64,000 nt of DNA from Mycobacterium sp. DL440 (GTDB taxonomy: Bacteria; Actinomycetota; Actinomycetes; Mycobacteriales; Mycobacteriaceae): NCBI RefSeq assembly GCF_011745145.1, contig NZ_CP050191.1, positions 2,346,984 to 2,410,983 on the forward strand, read 5' to 3'. The translations under genes were made by a program, and so were the position numbers. Shown in pieces: positions 17,325-26,052 of this stretch. Every line of letters starts with the position of its first letter. Within the stretch, counting starts at the first letter, position 1. The notes under the pieces are model-generated. The model did not search any database. It worked only from the letters and a program-made list of their open reading frames with translations, and was not told where the DNA came from.

Positions 17325-18332
17325 ATGGCCCAGCGTTCCACCGACTTCTGCCTACTTGCCGTCGCTGTGGTGTGGGGATCGAGCTATCTGGCCACCAAGG
17401 AGATCGCCGCGCCCGACACGGTTTTCGCGCTGCTGGTGGTGCGTTTCAGTCTCGCCGCAGCGGTGCTGGCTGCCGTCCTGTGCCGGCGGCTGACGGGATT
17501 GACCGGCCCCGAGGCGGCTTCCGGTGGAGTCGGTGGAATCCTTCTGTCCGCGGTCTGTGTTGCTGAAACCTACGGCGTGACAATGACATCGGCGTCCAAT
17601 GCGGGACTGATCATGGCACTGACCATCGTGGCCACACCGATGATCCAGCGCCATCGGGTCGCGCATCGCTTCTACCTGGCGGCAGCGCTTGCGGTGATCG
17701 GCTGCGCGATGCTGACCCAATCCGGCGGTCTGGCCGATCCGCAGGCGGGTGACGTGGTGATGGTGATCGCCGCCCTGTTGCGCGCGGTACATGTCACCGT
17801 CATGGCGCGAATGTCGGCAGCGAATGAGATCGACTCGGCCCGAACCACTCTGGTGCAGCTGATCACAGTCTCCGCAGTGGCGCTCGTACTGTGCGCGGTG
17901 TCCGGGCAGTCCGTACCGGCGACGATCGCGGCGTACGGCGTGGCCGCCTGGTCCCTCACCGGGTATCTGGTGTTGGTCTGCACGGTGTTCGCGTTCCTCG
18001 TGCAATTGCGGGCATTGAGCACGACCAGCCCGGCCCGAGTCAGCCTCCTGGTGGGCACCGAACCACTGTGGGCCGCCATCATCGGTGTGACGGTGGCCGG
18101 TGATCCGATCACCGGCGCCGGAATCGCCGGAGCCGTGCTGGTGATCATCGGCACGACGTGGGGGCGCACGGTGTTGGCGACACCGGACTCGGCGTCGCTC
18201 CAACTCCGGGTAGGAGTCCCGGCCGGACGCCCAGCGCAGGTTGCTGCGGTGATTTCGGGTAGCCGCGGCGTCCGCTGCGGATCGCGTGGCGTTGCCCACA
18301 GGGAGACGCGGCGACCGCGGGCAGTGCCGTGA
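17325..18332 (+). CDS. EamA/DMT family transporter
   Basis: A 335-residue membrane protein with ten predicted helices in two EamA repeats (first from FCLLAVAVVWGSSYLATKEI, second from DVVMVIAALLRAVHVTVMARM). Family members export metabolites such as amino acids or nucleobases. The ATG at 17325 gives the standard start just before helix 1; longer versions from 17256 would extend across the divergent promoter. The last 45 residues after WGRTVLATPD are hydrophilic and Arg-rich, longer than usual for the family. Control by the divergent LysR protein is likely. The ect operon starts 403 bases downstream, so export or uptake related to ectoine is a possibility but unproven. Confidence 0.8.
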   Translation: MAQRSTDFCLLAVAVVWGSSYLATKEIAAPDTVFALLVVRFSLAAAVLAAVLCRRLTGLTGPEAASGGVGGILLSAVCVAETYGVTMTSASNAGLIMALTIVATPMIQRHRVAHRFYLAAALAVIGCAMLTQSGGLADPQAGDVVMVIAALLRAVHVTVMARMSAANEIDSARTTLVQLITVSAVALVLCAVSGQSVPATIAAYGVAAWSLTGYLVLVCTVFAFLVQLRALSTTSPARVSLLVGTEPLWAAIIGVTVAGDPITGAGIAGAVLVIIGTTWGRTVLATPDSASLQLRVGVPAGRPAQVAAVISGSRGVRCGSRGVAHRETRRPRAVP

Positions 18333-18734
18333 TTAACGACACCCGCCGAGCTTATTTGACGCTAATTGAATTTGGACCACATCCTGCGATTATTAAAATT
18401 CCGTTTGAATTTTTGGCGCCGAAATATCCAGATGACCCCTTTGTGGATGGGGTTCTGTCCGCCGGTCGGACGGGTGTGCTATGGGGCGGGCGGTTGGCGC
18501 TCGGGGTGGCACCCCTGCGCCAATGTAACGATTCGATAACAGCGCTAATACTTTTCTGGAATTGACGAATGTCGCAGTTATTGCAGGTCAAAGGCTGTGA
18601 TCGCAGACGGATTACCGCTTCCGAGGCGGTGTCGGAGCTTGATCCGGGCAGAGGGGTGTGCTTACGTCGAAGGCACCGATGGCTTGAAACTGACGATGAT
18701 CGCTGAGAAGTTCGGTGGTGACTTTTAACTCGAT
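18333..18734. other. AT-rich regulatory region before the ect operon
   Basis: This 402-base stretch has no supported gene: the short frames in it (for example 18329-18565 plus, 18352-18795 minus) have no ribosome site and no protein-like composition. It is clearly richer in A and T than the rest of the window between about 18340 and 18590. It holds the triple AC-n9 motif at 18528-18551 and a TTGACG at 18562-18567 that could be a -35 element. Nothing recognisable lies at 18600-18734, and the ectA ATG has no good Shine-Dalgarno. Confidence 0.6.
18528..18551 (+). promoter_or_regulatory. GlnR-type (or MtrA-type) box upstream of ectA
   Basis: Three AC dinucleotides lie at 18528, 18539 and 18550, each separated by exactly nine bases, in the context GTAAC-n6-ATAAC-n6-AATAC. 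That is the GlnR consensus AC-n9-AC-n9-AC (GTAAC-n6-GAAAC). GlnR is known to repress ectABCD in Streptomyces coelicolor. MtrA, the osmotic/cell-wall response regulator, binds very similar GTAAC repeats and is the main alternative. The site is about 184 bases upstream of the ectA start. Confidence 0.55.
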
Positions 18735-19280
18735 ATGCGTGTTTTAGAAAGCGTTCCTGGGCGCCATTCCCGGGAAGAATTCCTGCGCCAACCACGGGGT
18801 ACCGATGCGATTGGCATCCGTGACCTCGCGGCAGCTACCGGGGTGCTGGATCTGAATTCCACTTACGCCTATCTGCTGCTGGCAACCGATTTTGCTGCCA
18901 CGTCAATCGTGGCTGAACGTGATGGTGACCTGCACGGATTCATCACGGGCTACCACCCGCCGCCGCGACCGGATGTCCTGTTCGTGTGGCAGGTCGCCGT
19001 CGCGCCGTCGGCGCAGGGCGGGGGACTGGCCAGCACGATGCTCGACGCACTCGTGCACCGGGTGCGGTCACAGCGCGACGGGCGCCCGGTCACCGTGGAA
19101 GCCACGGTCTCGCCCGGGAATGCCGCCTCGCGCGCATTCTTCGGTGCCTTCGCGCGCCGTCACGGTGTACCGCTCGTCGAAGACCCGCATTTCGGGTGTG
19201 ACCTGCTGGATGCGGGCGGAGCGCACGAGGATGAGCCCATCCTGCGGATGGGACCGATCACTACACCGCTTTCTCACTGA
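18735..19280 (+). CDS. ectA: L-2,4-diaminobutyrate N-gamma-acetyltransferase EctA
   Basis: A 181-residue GNAT enzyme; second step of ectoine synthesis, acetylating diaminobutyrate with acetyl-CoA. Diagnostic blocks are TGVLDLNSTYAYLLLATDFAATSIVAE (substrate site), VWQVAVAPSAQGGGLASTML (acetyl-CoA loop, with the usual Q/RxxGxG/A pattern) and VEATVSPGNAASRAFF. The first 25 residues are longer than in many relatives; a later start is not supported because no in-frame ATG/GTG lies before the conserved part except close to it. The gene is first of ectABCD, with 48 bases to ectB. Confidence 0.92.
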   Translation: MRVLESVPGRHSREEFLRQPRGTDAIGIRDLAAATGVLDLNSTYAYLLLATDFAATSIVAERDGDLHGFITGYHPPPRPDVLFVWQVAVAPSAQGGGLASTMLDALVHRVRSQRDGRPVTVEATVSPGNAASRAFFGAFARRHGVPLVEDPHFGCDLLDAGGAHEDEPILRMGPITTPLSH

Positions 19281-19328
19281 AATCAGTTATCTGATAACCA
19301 TTTTGATCCAATTTGGAAGGATTTTCCC

Positions 19329-20615
19329 TTGCTGCTGGCTACGACAGCGCCCCTGACCGAATCTGACCTGCCCGACGTCTTCAGCTCGGTTGAATCCGAG
19401 GTCCGCAGTTATTGCCGCAGCTGGCCCACCGTGATGAACAGCGCCTCGGGCTCCTGGGTGACCGACACCTCGGGACGCACCTATATCGACTTCTTCGCCG
19501 GGGCGGGGGCGCTGAACTACGGTCACAACAACGCCGCCCTCAAGGAGCCGTTGCTCCAGTACCTCGCGTCCGACGGGATCGTGCACTCTCTGGACATGGC
19601 GACCGCGGCCAAGCAGCGGTTCCTCGAGAGCTTCGAACGGCTCATCCTGCGGCCGCGCGGGCTCGATTACAAGGTGCAGTTCCCCGGGCCGACCGGGGCC
19701 AACTCGGTGGAGTCGGCACTCAAGCTTGCCAGGAAGGTGACCGGTCGCGAGTCGGTTATCAGCTTCACCAACGCATTTCACGGAATGACGCTGGGCGCCC
19801 TGTCGGTCACCGGCAACTCGATGAAGCGGGCCGGCGCAGGCATCCCGTTGGTGCACGCCACCCCGATGCCCTACGACAACTACTTCGGCGGGGTCACCGA
19901 GGACTTCCACTGGTTCGAGCGTGTGCTCGATGATTCGGGCAGCGGTCTCAACCGGCCCGCCGCGGTGATCGTCGAAACCGTCCAGGGCGAAGGCGGTCTC
20001 AACGTCGCCCGGATCGAATGGCTGCATGCCCTGGCCGAATTGTGCCGCAAGCGCGACATCCTGCTGATCGTCGATGACGTCCAGATGGGATGTGGCCGCA
20101 CCGGGCCGTTCTTCAGCTTCGAGGCCGCCGGCATCGTGCCCGATATCGTCACGATATCGAAGTCGGTCAGCGGCTACGGGCTGCCGATGGCCCTCACGTT
20201 GTTCCGCCGCGATCTCGACGTGTGGACACCGGGCGAGCACAACGGCACATTCCGTGGCCACAACCCAGCTTTCATCACCGCCACGGCGGCAATCGAGACA
20301 TATTGGGAAAACGACGAATTCAGCGCCGAAACGGTCGCCAAGGGTGAGCTGACCCGCGCCCGGCTCGAGGAGATCGCCGCGGCCCACGACGGAGTGACCG
20401 CCCGCGGCCGCGGGATGGCACAGGGCATCAAGTTCGACCAGACCGACCTGGCCGGGCAGGTATGCCGGGCCGCGTTCGACCGCGGTGCGCTGATGGAGAC
20501 CAGCGGCCCGTCCGACGAAGTGGTCAAACTGCTGCCGCCACTGACCACATCGGCCGCCGAATTGTCCGAGGGTCTCGACATCCTCGCCGAGTCCGTCGCC
20601 GTCACGCTGGCCTGA
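19329..20615 (+). CDS. ectB: diaminobutyrate-2-oxoglutarate aminotransferase EctB
   Basis: A 428-residue PLP-dependent class III aminotransferase; first ectoine step, aspartate semialdehyde to L-2,4-diaminobutyrate with glutamate as donor. Key parts: FFAGAGALNYGHNN, GPTGANSVESALKLAR (phosphate-binding), NAFHGMTLGALSVTG, IVDDVQMGCGRTG (PLP-pyridine Asp) and ISKSVSGYGLP with the Schiff-base lysine K278. The start is TTG at 19329, with GGAAGGA eight bases upstream. Fourteen bases separate it from ectC. Confidence 0.95.
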   Translation: MLLATTAPLTESDLPDVFSSVESEVRSYCRSWPTVMNSASGSWVTDTSGRTYIDFFAGAGALNYGHNNAALKEPLLQYLASDGIVHSLDMATAAKQRFLESFERLILRPRGLDYKVQFPGPTGANSVESALKLARKVTGRESVISFTNAFHGMTLGALSVTGNSMKRAGAGIPLVHATPMPYDNYFGGVTEDFHWFERVLDDSGSGLNRPAAVIVETVQGEGGLNVARIEWLHALAELCRKRDILLIVDDVQMGCGRTGPFFSFEAAGIVPDIVTISKSVSGYGLPMALTLFRRDLDVWTPGEHNGTFRGHNPAFITATAAIETYWENDEFSAETVAKGELTRARLEEIAAAHDGVTARGRGMAQGIKFDQTDLAGQVCRAAFDRGALMETSGPSDEVVKLLPPLTTSAAELSEGLDILAESVAVTLA

Positions 20616-20629
20616 GGAGGCTTGAAAAC

Positions 20630-21022
20630 ATGATTGTCCGCACCACCGCTGAGATCACCGGCACCGACCGCGACGTGGCTGACGCCACCTGGCGATCCAA
20701 GCGGATCATCCTGGCCGGCGACGGTGTCGGTTTCTCATTCCACGAGACCACCATCGAAGCCGGGTCTGTCAACGAATTCCACTACCAGCATCACGTCGAG
20801 GCGGTCTGGGTCATCGAGGGCACCGGCACGCTGACGGATCTGGAGACGGGACAGCAGTACCCGCTCGCCGACGGAACCATGTACCTGCTCAACAACAATG
20901 ACCGCCACCGGGTGACCTGCGACGAGCAGCTGCGCATGCTGTGCGTGTTCAACCCTCCGGTGACCGGGCGGGAAGTGCATGACGAGAATGGCGTCTACCC
21001 GGCGCCACAGTCGGTGGCATGA
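20630..21022 (+). CDS. ectC: L-ectoine synthase EctC
   Basis: A 130-residue cupin that closes the ring of N-gamma-acetyl-diaminobutyrate to ectoine in an iron-dependent reaction. It begins MIVRTTAEITGTDRDV and shows the cupin signature FHYQHHVEAVWVIEGTGTL..., with HHVE and NNNDRHRVT near the metal and substrate sites, and the tail VCVFNPPVTGREVHDENGVYP that is typical of EctC. The ATG has GAGGAGG nine bases upstream. It overlaps ectD by four bases (ATGA). Confidence 0.95.
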   Translation: MIVRTTAEITGTDRDVADATWRSKRIILAGDGVGFSFHETTIEAGSVNEFHYQHHVEAVWVIEGTGTLTDLETGQQYPLADGTMYLLNNNDRHRVTCDEQLRMLCVFNPPVTGREVHDENGVYPAPQSVA

Positions 21023-21951
21023 CAGCAGTCCAGCGAGAAGCCGAAGGCGGATCGTGCATGCGCGCGCCCAGCGAGGAACGGACGGACCACTACCCGACAC
21101 GGCTCGACCACGCCATCGAGCCGATACCGCGCCGCGAGCCTGCGGTGTGGGGTGGCGCAGCCGACGGTCCGCTCGGTCAGCATCACCTGGACGGTTTCTC
21201 CGAATATGGGTACCTGGTGGCGCCGGAGACCGTGTCGGACGACTGGCTGCCGCTGTTGCGGCACGAAATAGATCGGATCGCAGCGGATCTGGAGTCCGAT
21301 GACCCACGGGTGATTCGTGAGCCGGGTGGGACGATCCGGTCGATCTTCGAACCGCACCTGCTGAGCGACCTGGTCGCACAGCTGGTGCGGCTCGAGACGG
21401 TCTTACCGATCGCGCGACAACTGCTGGGCGGTGACGTCTACATCCACCAGGCCAGGATCAACCTGATGCCCGGGTTCACCGGGACCGGGTTTTATTGGCA
21501 TTCGGACTTCGAGACCTGGCATGCCGAGGACGGGATGCCAGGGATCCGCGCGGTCTCGTGCTCGATAGCGCTGACCGACAACTACCCGTACAACGGGTCG
21601 CTGATGGTGATCCCCGGATCGCACCAGACGTTCTATCCGTGCGTCGGTGCGACACCCGAGGACAACCACGGCACCTCACTGGTGGCCCAGAACATCGGCG
21701 TGCCCGATCAGACGACGTTGACCAAAGCCGTCGACGAGCACGACATCCACCAGTTCACCGGTCCGTCCGGTACCGCCCTGTGGTTCGACGCGAACCTGTT
21801 GCACGGTTCGGGGTCCAACATCACACCGCTGCCGAGGTCGAATGTCTTCCTCGTGTTCAACTCGGTGGACAACGCGCTGACGGACCCTTTCGCGGCCAAG
21901 CGGCCACGGCCCGAATACCTGGCGGCTCGGGGCGCACACGTCGTCACCTAG
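21019..21951 (+). CDS. ectD: ectoine 5-hydroxylase EctD
   Basis: A 310-residue non-haem Fe(II)/2-oxoglutarate dioxygenase that converts ectoine to 5-hydroxyectoine. The metal triad is in FYWHSDFETWH (H161, D163) and LLHGSG (H262); the block HSDFETWHAEDGMPGIRAVS is the EctD signature that separates it from PhyH relatives. The ATG at 21019 overlaps the ectC stop codon; an alternative ATG at 21058, preceded by GAAGGCGGA, would give 297 residues and metal ligands close to the usual numbering. Its TAG stop lies nine bases before the dop start. Confidence 0.93.
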   Translation: MTAVQREAEGGSCMRAPSEERTDHYPTRLDHAIEPIPRREPAVWGGAADGPLGQHHLDGFSEYGYLVAPETVSDDWLPLLRHEIDRIAADLESDDPRVIREPGGTIRSIFEPHLLSDLVAQLVRLETVLPIARQLLGGDVYIHQARINLMPGFTGTGFYWHSDFETWHAEDGMPGIRAVSCSIALTDNYPYNGSLMVIPGSHQTFYPCVGATPEDNHGTSLVAQNIGVPDQTTLTKAVDEHDIHQFTGPSGTALWFDANLLHGSGSNITPLPRSNVFLVFNSVDNALTDPFAAKRPRPEYLAARGAHVVT

Positions 21952-21954
21952 GCT
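21949..21954 (+). promoter_or_regulatory. possible leaderless -10 element of dop
   Basis: TAGGCT, which includes the ectD stop codon, ends six bases before the dop ATG. dop has no Shine-Dalgarno. This fits a leaderless promoter inside the ectD/dop junction, the main alternative to read-through from ect. Confidence 0.35.
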
Positions 21955-21960
21955 GGCCCC

Positions 21961-23469
21961 ATGCAACGGATCATCGGAACAGAGGTCGAATACGGCATCT
22001 CCTCGCCGTCCGATCCGACCGCCAATCCGATCCTGACGTCGACGCAGGCGGTGCTGGCGTACGCAGCAGCCGCCGGGATCCAGCGCGGCAAGCGCACCCG
22101 GTGGGACTACGAGGTCGAATCCCCGTTGCGCGACGCTCGCGGATTCGACCTGTCCCGGGCCTCCGGGCCGGCTCCGATCGTCGATGCCGACGAAGTCGGC
22201 GCCGCCAACATGATCCTCACCAACGGGGCCCGGCTGTATGTGGACCACGCCCACCCGGAGTACTCGGCGCCCGAGTGCACCGATCCGATGGATGCGGTGA
22301 TCTGGGACAAGGCCGGTGAACGCGTGATGGAGGCCGCCGCCCGCCACGTCGCCAGCGTGCCCGGGGCGGTCAAGCTGCAGCTCTACAAGAACAACGTGGA
22401 CGGCAAGGGCGCCTCGTACGGGTCGCACGAGAACTACCTGATGAGCCGCCAGACCCCGTTTTCCGCGGTGATCGCCGGCTTCACCCCGTTCCTGGTGTCA
22501 CGGCAGGTGGTGACCGGCTCGGGCCGCGTCGGTATCGGGCCGTCCGGCGATGATCCCGGTTTCCAGCTGTCCCAGCGGGCCGATTACATCGAGGTCGAGG
22601 TCGGCCTGGAAACCACGCTCAAGCGCGGCATCATCAACACCCGCGACGAGCCGCACGCCGACGCAGACAAGTACCGCCGGCTGCACGTCATCATCGGTGA
22701 CGCCAACCTCGCCGAGACGTCGACCTACCTCAAGGTCGGCACCAGCTCCCTGGTGCTGGACCTGATCGAGGAGGGTCCGCAGTTCGGGCTCGACCTGTCC
22801 GATCTCGCACTGGCCCGGCCGGTGCATGCGGTGCATGTGATCAGTCGGGATCCGTCGCTGCGGGCCACGGTCGCGCTGGCCGACGGTCGTGAGATGACGG
22901 CTCTGGCAATGCAACGGCTCTATCTGGAGCGGGTGGCCAAGCTGGTCGAGATTCGTGATCCGGATCCGCGGGCCTCCCATGTCGTCGAAACCTGGGCCCA
23001 TGTCCTGGACCTGCTCGAACGTGACCCGATGGACTGCGCCGAAATCCTGGACTGGCCGGCCAAACTGCGGTTGCTGGAGGGGTTCCGTCAGCGCGAGAAC
23101 CTCGGCTGGCAGGCGCCGCGGCTTCACCTGGTCGATCTGCAGTATTCCGACGTCAGGCTCGACAAGGGCCTGTACAACCGGTTGGTGGCGCGCGGTTCGA
23201 TGAAGCGCCTGGTCACCGAACAGCAGGTGATCGACGCGGTCGACAACCCGCCGACCGACACTCGGGCTTACTTCCGCGGCGAATGCCTGCGCCGTTTCGG
23301 CGCCGACATCGCCGCGGCCAGCTGGGACTCGGTGATCTTCGACCTCGGCGGCGATTCGCTCGTCCGGATTCCCACGCTCGAGCCGCTGCGTGGAAGCAAG
23401 GCGCATGTCGGCGCCCTGCTGGACTCCGTGGACAGCGCCGCGGAACTCGTCGAGCAACTCACGAACTGA
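21961..23469 (+). CDS. dop: depupylase/Pup deamidase Dop
   Basis: A 502-residue member of the carboxylate-amine/glutamine-synthetase-like fold. It deamidates the C-terminal Gln of Pup to Glu and removes Pup from substrates. It opens [14 protein letters not shown] with the metal/ATP residues E8 and E10; the catalytic Asp is D95 in [13 protein letters not shown]; the inserted Dop loop lies about residues 40-80, absent from Paf[20 protein letters not shown] is shared with PafA. The C-terminal domain (about 435-502) contacts Pup. pup follows 105 bases later. Confidence 0.96.
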   Translation: MQRIIGTEVEYGISSPSDPTANPILTSTQAVLAYAAAAGIQRGKRTRWDYEVESPLRDARGFDLSRASGPAPIVDADEVGAANMILTNGARLYVDHAHPEYSAPECTDPMDAVIWDKAGERVMEAAARHVASVPGAVKLQLYKNNVDGKGASYGSHENYLMSRQTPFSAVIAGFTPFLVSRQVVTGSGRVGIGPSGDDPGFQLSQRADYIEVEVGLETTLKRGIINTRDEPHADADKYRRLHVIIGDANLAETSTYLKVGTSSLVLDLIEEGPQFGLDLSDLALARPVHAVHVISRDPSLRATVALADGREMTALAMQRLYLERVAKLVEIRDPDPRASHVVETWAHVLDLLERDPMDCAEILDWPAKLRLLEGFRQRENLGWQAPRLHLVDLQYSDVRLDKGLYNRLVARGSMKRLVTEQQVIDAVDNPPTDTRAYFRGECLRRFGADIAAASWDSVIFDLGGDSLVRIPTLEPLRGSKAHVGALLDSVDSAAELVEQLTN

Positions 23470-23574
23470 CGATCTCGACCGGTGAGCTATCCCGGGCATT
23501 CCGGGTGCCGACCGGTAGTGTGGAAGAACCGGTTGGGCGGTTAGCCCGACCGATCACAATTGCAGGAGGCAGCG

Positions 23575-23769
23575 ATGGCTCAAGAGCAGACCAAGCGTGG
23601 CGGTGGCAGCGGCGAGGATGACGACCTCCCGGGTGCATCGGCCGCCGGCCAGGAGCGTCGCGAAAAGCTGGCCGAAGAGACCGACGACCTGCTCGACGAG
23701 ATCGACGACGTGCTTGAAGAGAACGCAGAAGACTTCGTCCGCGCGTACGTCCAAAAGGGCGGCCAGTGA
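23575..23769 (+). CDS. pup: prokaryotic ubiquitin-like protein Pup
   Basis: A 64-residue, intrinsically disordered modifier attached to lysines of target proteins. It starts [11 protein letters not shown] and ends [11 protein letters not shown]; the last Gln must be deamidated by Dop before PafA can ligate it. The Mpa-binding helix is the stretch around [27 protein letters not shown] lies seven bases upstream of the ATG, which rules out the in-frame ATG five codons earlier. TAGTGT at 23516-23521 could be a -10 element of its own promoter. It overlaps prcB by four bases. Confidence 0.97.
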   Translation: MAQEQTKRGGGSGEDDDLPGASAAGQERREKLAEETDDLLDEIDDVLEENAEDFVRAYVQKGGQ

Positions 23770-24626
23770 CCTGGCACGAAAATCTGCCTCTGTCCCAACC
23801 AACACTCTCCGGTACCCCCTCTGTAGCCATGGATCTGTCGTCTTTCTCTGAGCTGTTGCGTCGGCAGGCCCCCGAGCTGTTGCCCGTCAACCGGATCGCC
23901 GACAGCGCGATCAACGCGACCAACGCGGTGCCGCACGGAACGACCATCGTGGCGATCAAGTACCCCGGCGGGGTGCTGATCGCCGGCGATCGTCGCTCCA
24001 CGCAGGGCAACATGATCGCCGGGCGCGATGTGCAGAAGGTGTACATCACCGACGAGTACACGGCGACGGGCATCGCGGGTACCGCGGCCATCGCCGTGGA
24101 GTTCGCCCGGCTCTATGCCGTGGAGCTGGAGCACTACGAGAAGGTCGAAGGGGTGCCGCTGACGTTCCGCGGCAAGGTGAACCGGCTGGCCATCATGGTG
24201 CGGGGCAATCTCGGTGCCGCACTGCAGGGTTTCGTCGCGCTGCCGCTTTTGGTGGGTTTTGATGTTGATGCCGCCGATTCGGAGAACGCCGGGCGCATCG
24301 TGTCCTTCGACGCCGCAGGCGGGTGGAACATCGAGGAAGAGGGCTACCAATCGGTGGGCTCGGGCTCGATCTTCGCCAAGTCCTCGATCAAGAAGCTGTA
24401 TTCGCAAGCGGTCGACGCGGATTCGGCGCTGAAGGTGGCCATCGAGGCGCTCTATGACGCCGCCGACGACGACTCCGCCACCGGCGGACCCGATTTGGTA
24501 CGCGGCATCTATCCGACCGCGGTGACTCTCGGCGCCGGTGGGGCCGAGGAGATCACCGAGGAACGCATCGCCGAGCTGGCCCGTGAGGTCATCGCGCGCC
24601 GGACCCGGACAGGCGGTGAGGGGTAA
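23766..24626 (+). CDS. prcB: 20S proteasome beta subunit PrcB
   Basis: A 286-residue catalytic subunit made as a precursor. The 58-residue propeptide ends in VPHG; autocleavage frees T59 of [11 protein letters not shown], the N-terminal threonine nucleophile. K91-type active-site lysine is in [24 protein letters not shown] and SGSIF lies later in the fold. The GTG at 23766 overlaps the pup stop (GTGA). The C-terminus ([25 protein letters not shown]) is shorter than in M. tuberculosis. prcA begins directly after the TAA stop. Confidence 0.96.
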   Translation: MTWHENLPLSQPTLSGTPSVAMDLSSFSELLRRQAPELLPVNRIADSAINATNAVPHGTTIVAIKYPGGVLIAGDRRSTQGNMIAGRDVQKVYITDEYTATGIAGTAAIAVEFARLYAVELEHYEKVEGVPLTFRGKVNRLAIMVRGNLGAALQGFVALPLLVGFDVDAADSENAGRIVSFDAAGGWNIEEEGYQSVGSGSIFAKSSIKKLYSQAVDADSALKVAIEALYDAADDDSATGGPDLVRGIYPTAVTLGAGGAEEITEERIAELAREVIARRTRTGGEG

Positions 24627-25388
24627 ATGAGCTTCCCGTACTTCATCTCGCCTGAGCAGGCGATGCGTGAGCGCTCCGAACTGGCGCGCAAGGGCATCTC
24701 CCGCGGCCGCAGCGTTGTGGCGTTGGCGTACGACAGCGGCGTGCTCTTCGTCGCGGAGAACCCGTCGCGCTCCTTGCAGAAGGTCAGCGAGCTCTACGAC
24801 CGGGTCGGCTTCGCCGCCGTCGGCCGGTTCAACGAGTTCGACAACCTGCGGCGCGGCGGCATCCAGTTCGCTGACACCCGCGGCTACGCCTACGACCGTC
24901 GGGACGTGACCGGCCGCCAGCTGGCCAACGTCTACGCGCAGACACTCGGCACGATCTTCACCGAACAGGCAAAGCCCTACGAGGTTGAGCTGTGCGTGGC
25001 CGAGGTCGCACACTTCGGCGAGACGAAGGCCCCCGAGCTGTACCGGATCACCTATGACGGGTCGATCGCCGACGAGCCGCACTTCGTCGTGATGGGCGGC
25101 ACCACGGAGCCGATCATCGCTGCGCTGGGGGAGTCCTACACCGAGAACGCCGATCTGGCCGCTGCGGTCAAGATTGCGGTGGAGGCGCTGGGCGCGAGCG
25201 GTAATGGATCCGAGGCACGCACGCTGGGTCCGTCGACACTCGAAGTCGCGGTGCTCGACGCCACCCGCCCGCGGCGGTGTTTCCGCCGGATCACCGGAGC
25301 CGCACTGGAAGCGCTTCTGCCCGAGGCGGTTTCGGACAAGCCGGCCGATGAAGAGTCGTCGGCGAAGCCGAAGAAGTCAGCAAAGTAG
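24627..25388 (+). CDS. prcA: 20S proteasome alpha subunit PrcA
   Basis: A 253-residue subunit forming the outer rings of the proteasome. It begins [35 protein letters not shown], the N-terminal gate and H0 helix that Mpa and other activators open. It lacks the catalytic Thr, as expected. The Lys/Glu/Ser-rich tail after [23 protein letters not shown] is disordered. The ATG follows the prcB stop without any gap, so the two are translated together. Confidence 0.96.
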   Translation: MSFPYFISPEQAMRERSELARKGISRGRSVVALAYDSGVLFVAENPSRSLQKVSELYDRVGFAAVGRFNEFDNLRRGGIQFADTRGYAYDRRDVTGRQLANVYAQTLGTIFTEQAKPYEVELCVAEVAHFGETKAPELYRITYDGSIADEPHFVVMGGTTEPIIAALGESYTENADLAAAVKIAVEALGASGNGSEARTLGPSTLEVAVLDATRPRRCFRRITGAALEALLPEAVSDKPADEESSAKPKKSAK

Positions 25389-25393
25389 GTTGA

Positions 25394-25831
25394 TCACCGC
25401 CCGTCGGTGTCCTCGGGACGCCAGCCGACGTAGGTGAACCACAGTCCCATCGCGGTCAGCAGTAGGAAGAAGCAACGGGCGGCGATGAGCAGCCCGGCGC
25501 TGGTCACGGTCGCGTCGGCGCCGGACTCAATGGCCGACGGGATGGCCATCATGGCGGCCCCGCGCAATGCGACGAACCAGCCGAACAGTGAGATCAGCAC
25601 CGCGGTCACGCTGTGCCAGTACTGGTGGAAGGCGATCACGACCAGCCCCATCAGCAGCATGGCGGCCCCGAGGATCCAGGGCAGGGTTCCGCTGGTGAAC
25701 AGGTCACTGAGCAGGTCGCCAAGGCTGGGCAGCCGGATCGCGATGATCAACGTGGCGATGGCGACGAAGGGGCCGAGGACCCGGGCGAACGCGCGGGTGC
25801 GCTGCCGGGCCTGCGGTGTGGGTTGCGGCAT
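25394..25831 (-). CDS. four-helix membrane protein
   Basis: A 145-residue protein with about four hydrophobic helices (residues 20-40, 50-70, 75-100, 108-138), a basic N-terminus (PQPTPQARQRTRAFARVLG) and a short polar tail. I do not recognise a named family. It is convergent with prcA, five bases apart, and is therefore unlikely to be part of the proteasome operon. Confidence 0.6.
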   Translation of the reverse strand: MPQPTPQARQRTRAFARVLGPFVAIATLIIAIRLPSLGDLLSDLFTSGTLPWILGAAMLLMGLVVIAFHQYWHSVTAVLISLFGWFVALRGAAMMAIPSAIESGADATVTSAGLLIAARCFFLLLTAMGLWFTYVGWRPEDTDGR

Positions 25832-25866
25832 GTGCGGCGCATGAGGCCGCAGGCATCATCACCGGA

Positions 25867-26052
25867 ATGGGGCTACACCTGGCTGATGCGTTCATCGACG
25901 CGATTGAGGCCGACGGCGCCACGGGTTCCGATATCAGTGGGCCAAATGCCCAAAAGGTGGTGGGTGCCTATCTGCAGGCATTCGAACGCATCCTCGGCGT
26001 CCCCGCCGGGGCGCTGGACGACCCAACGCTGTCAGGTCAGGGGGAAACGTAG
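25867..26052 (+). CDS. small hypothetical protein
   Basis: A 61-residue frame starting MGLHLADAFIDAIEADG and continuing through PNAQKVVGAYLQAFERILGVPAGALDDPTL. The composition looks like a helical cytosolic protein, and the frame fills the gap between two divergent/convergent neighbours. There is no good Shine-Dalgarno and the 3' end overlaps the convergent gene by 21 bases, so it could be spurious. An in-frame earlier start at 25816 would run into the promoter of the membrane-protein gene. Confidence 0.4.
   Translation: MGLHLADAFIDAIEADGATGSDISGPNAQKVVGAYLQAFERILGVPAGALDDPTLSGQGET

Noticed and set aside
17352..18299. 315-codon frame opposite the EamA gene
   Set aside because: Its composition (many His, Arg, Gln, Cys) is that of an antisense shadow; the plus-strand frame encodes a clear ten-helix transporter.
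18352..18795. 147-codon minus-strand frame and a 78-codon plus-strand frame in the ectA upstream region
   Set aside because: Neither has a ribosome site or protein-like sequence. The stretch is AT-rich and carries regulatory motifs; the minus-strand frame also runs into ectA.
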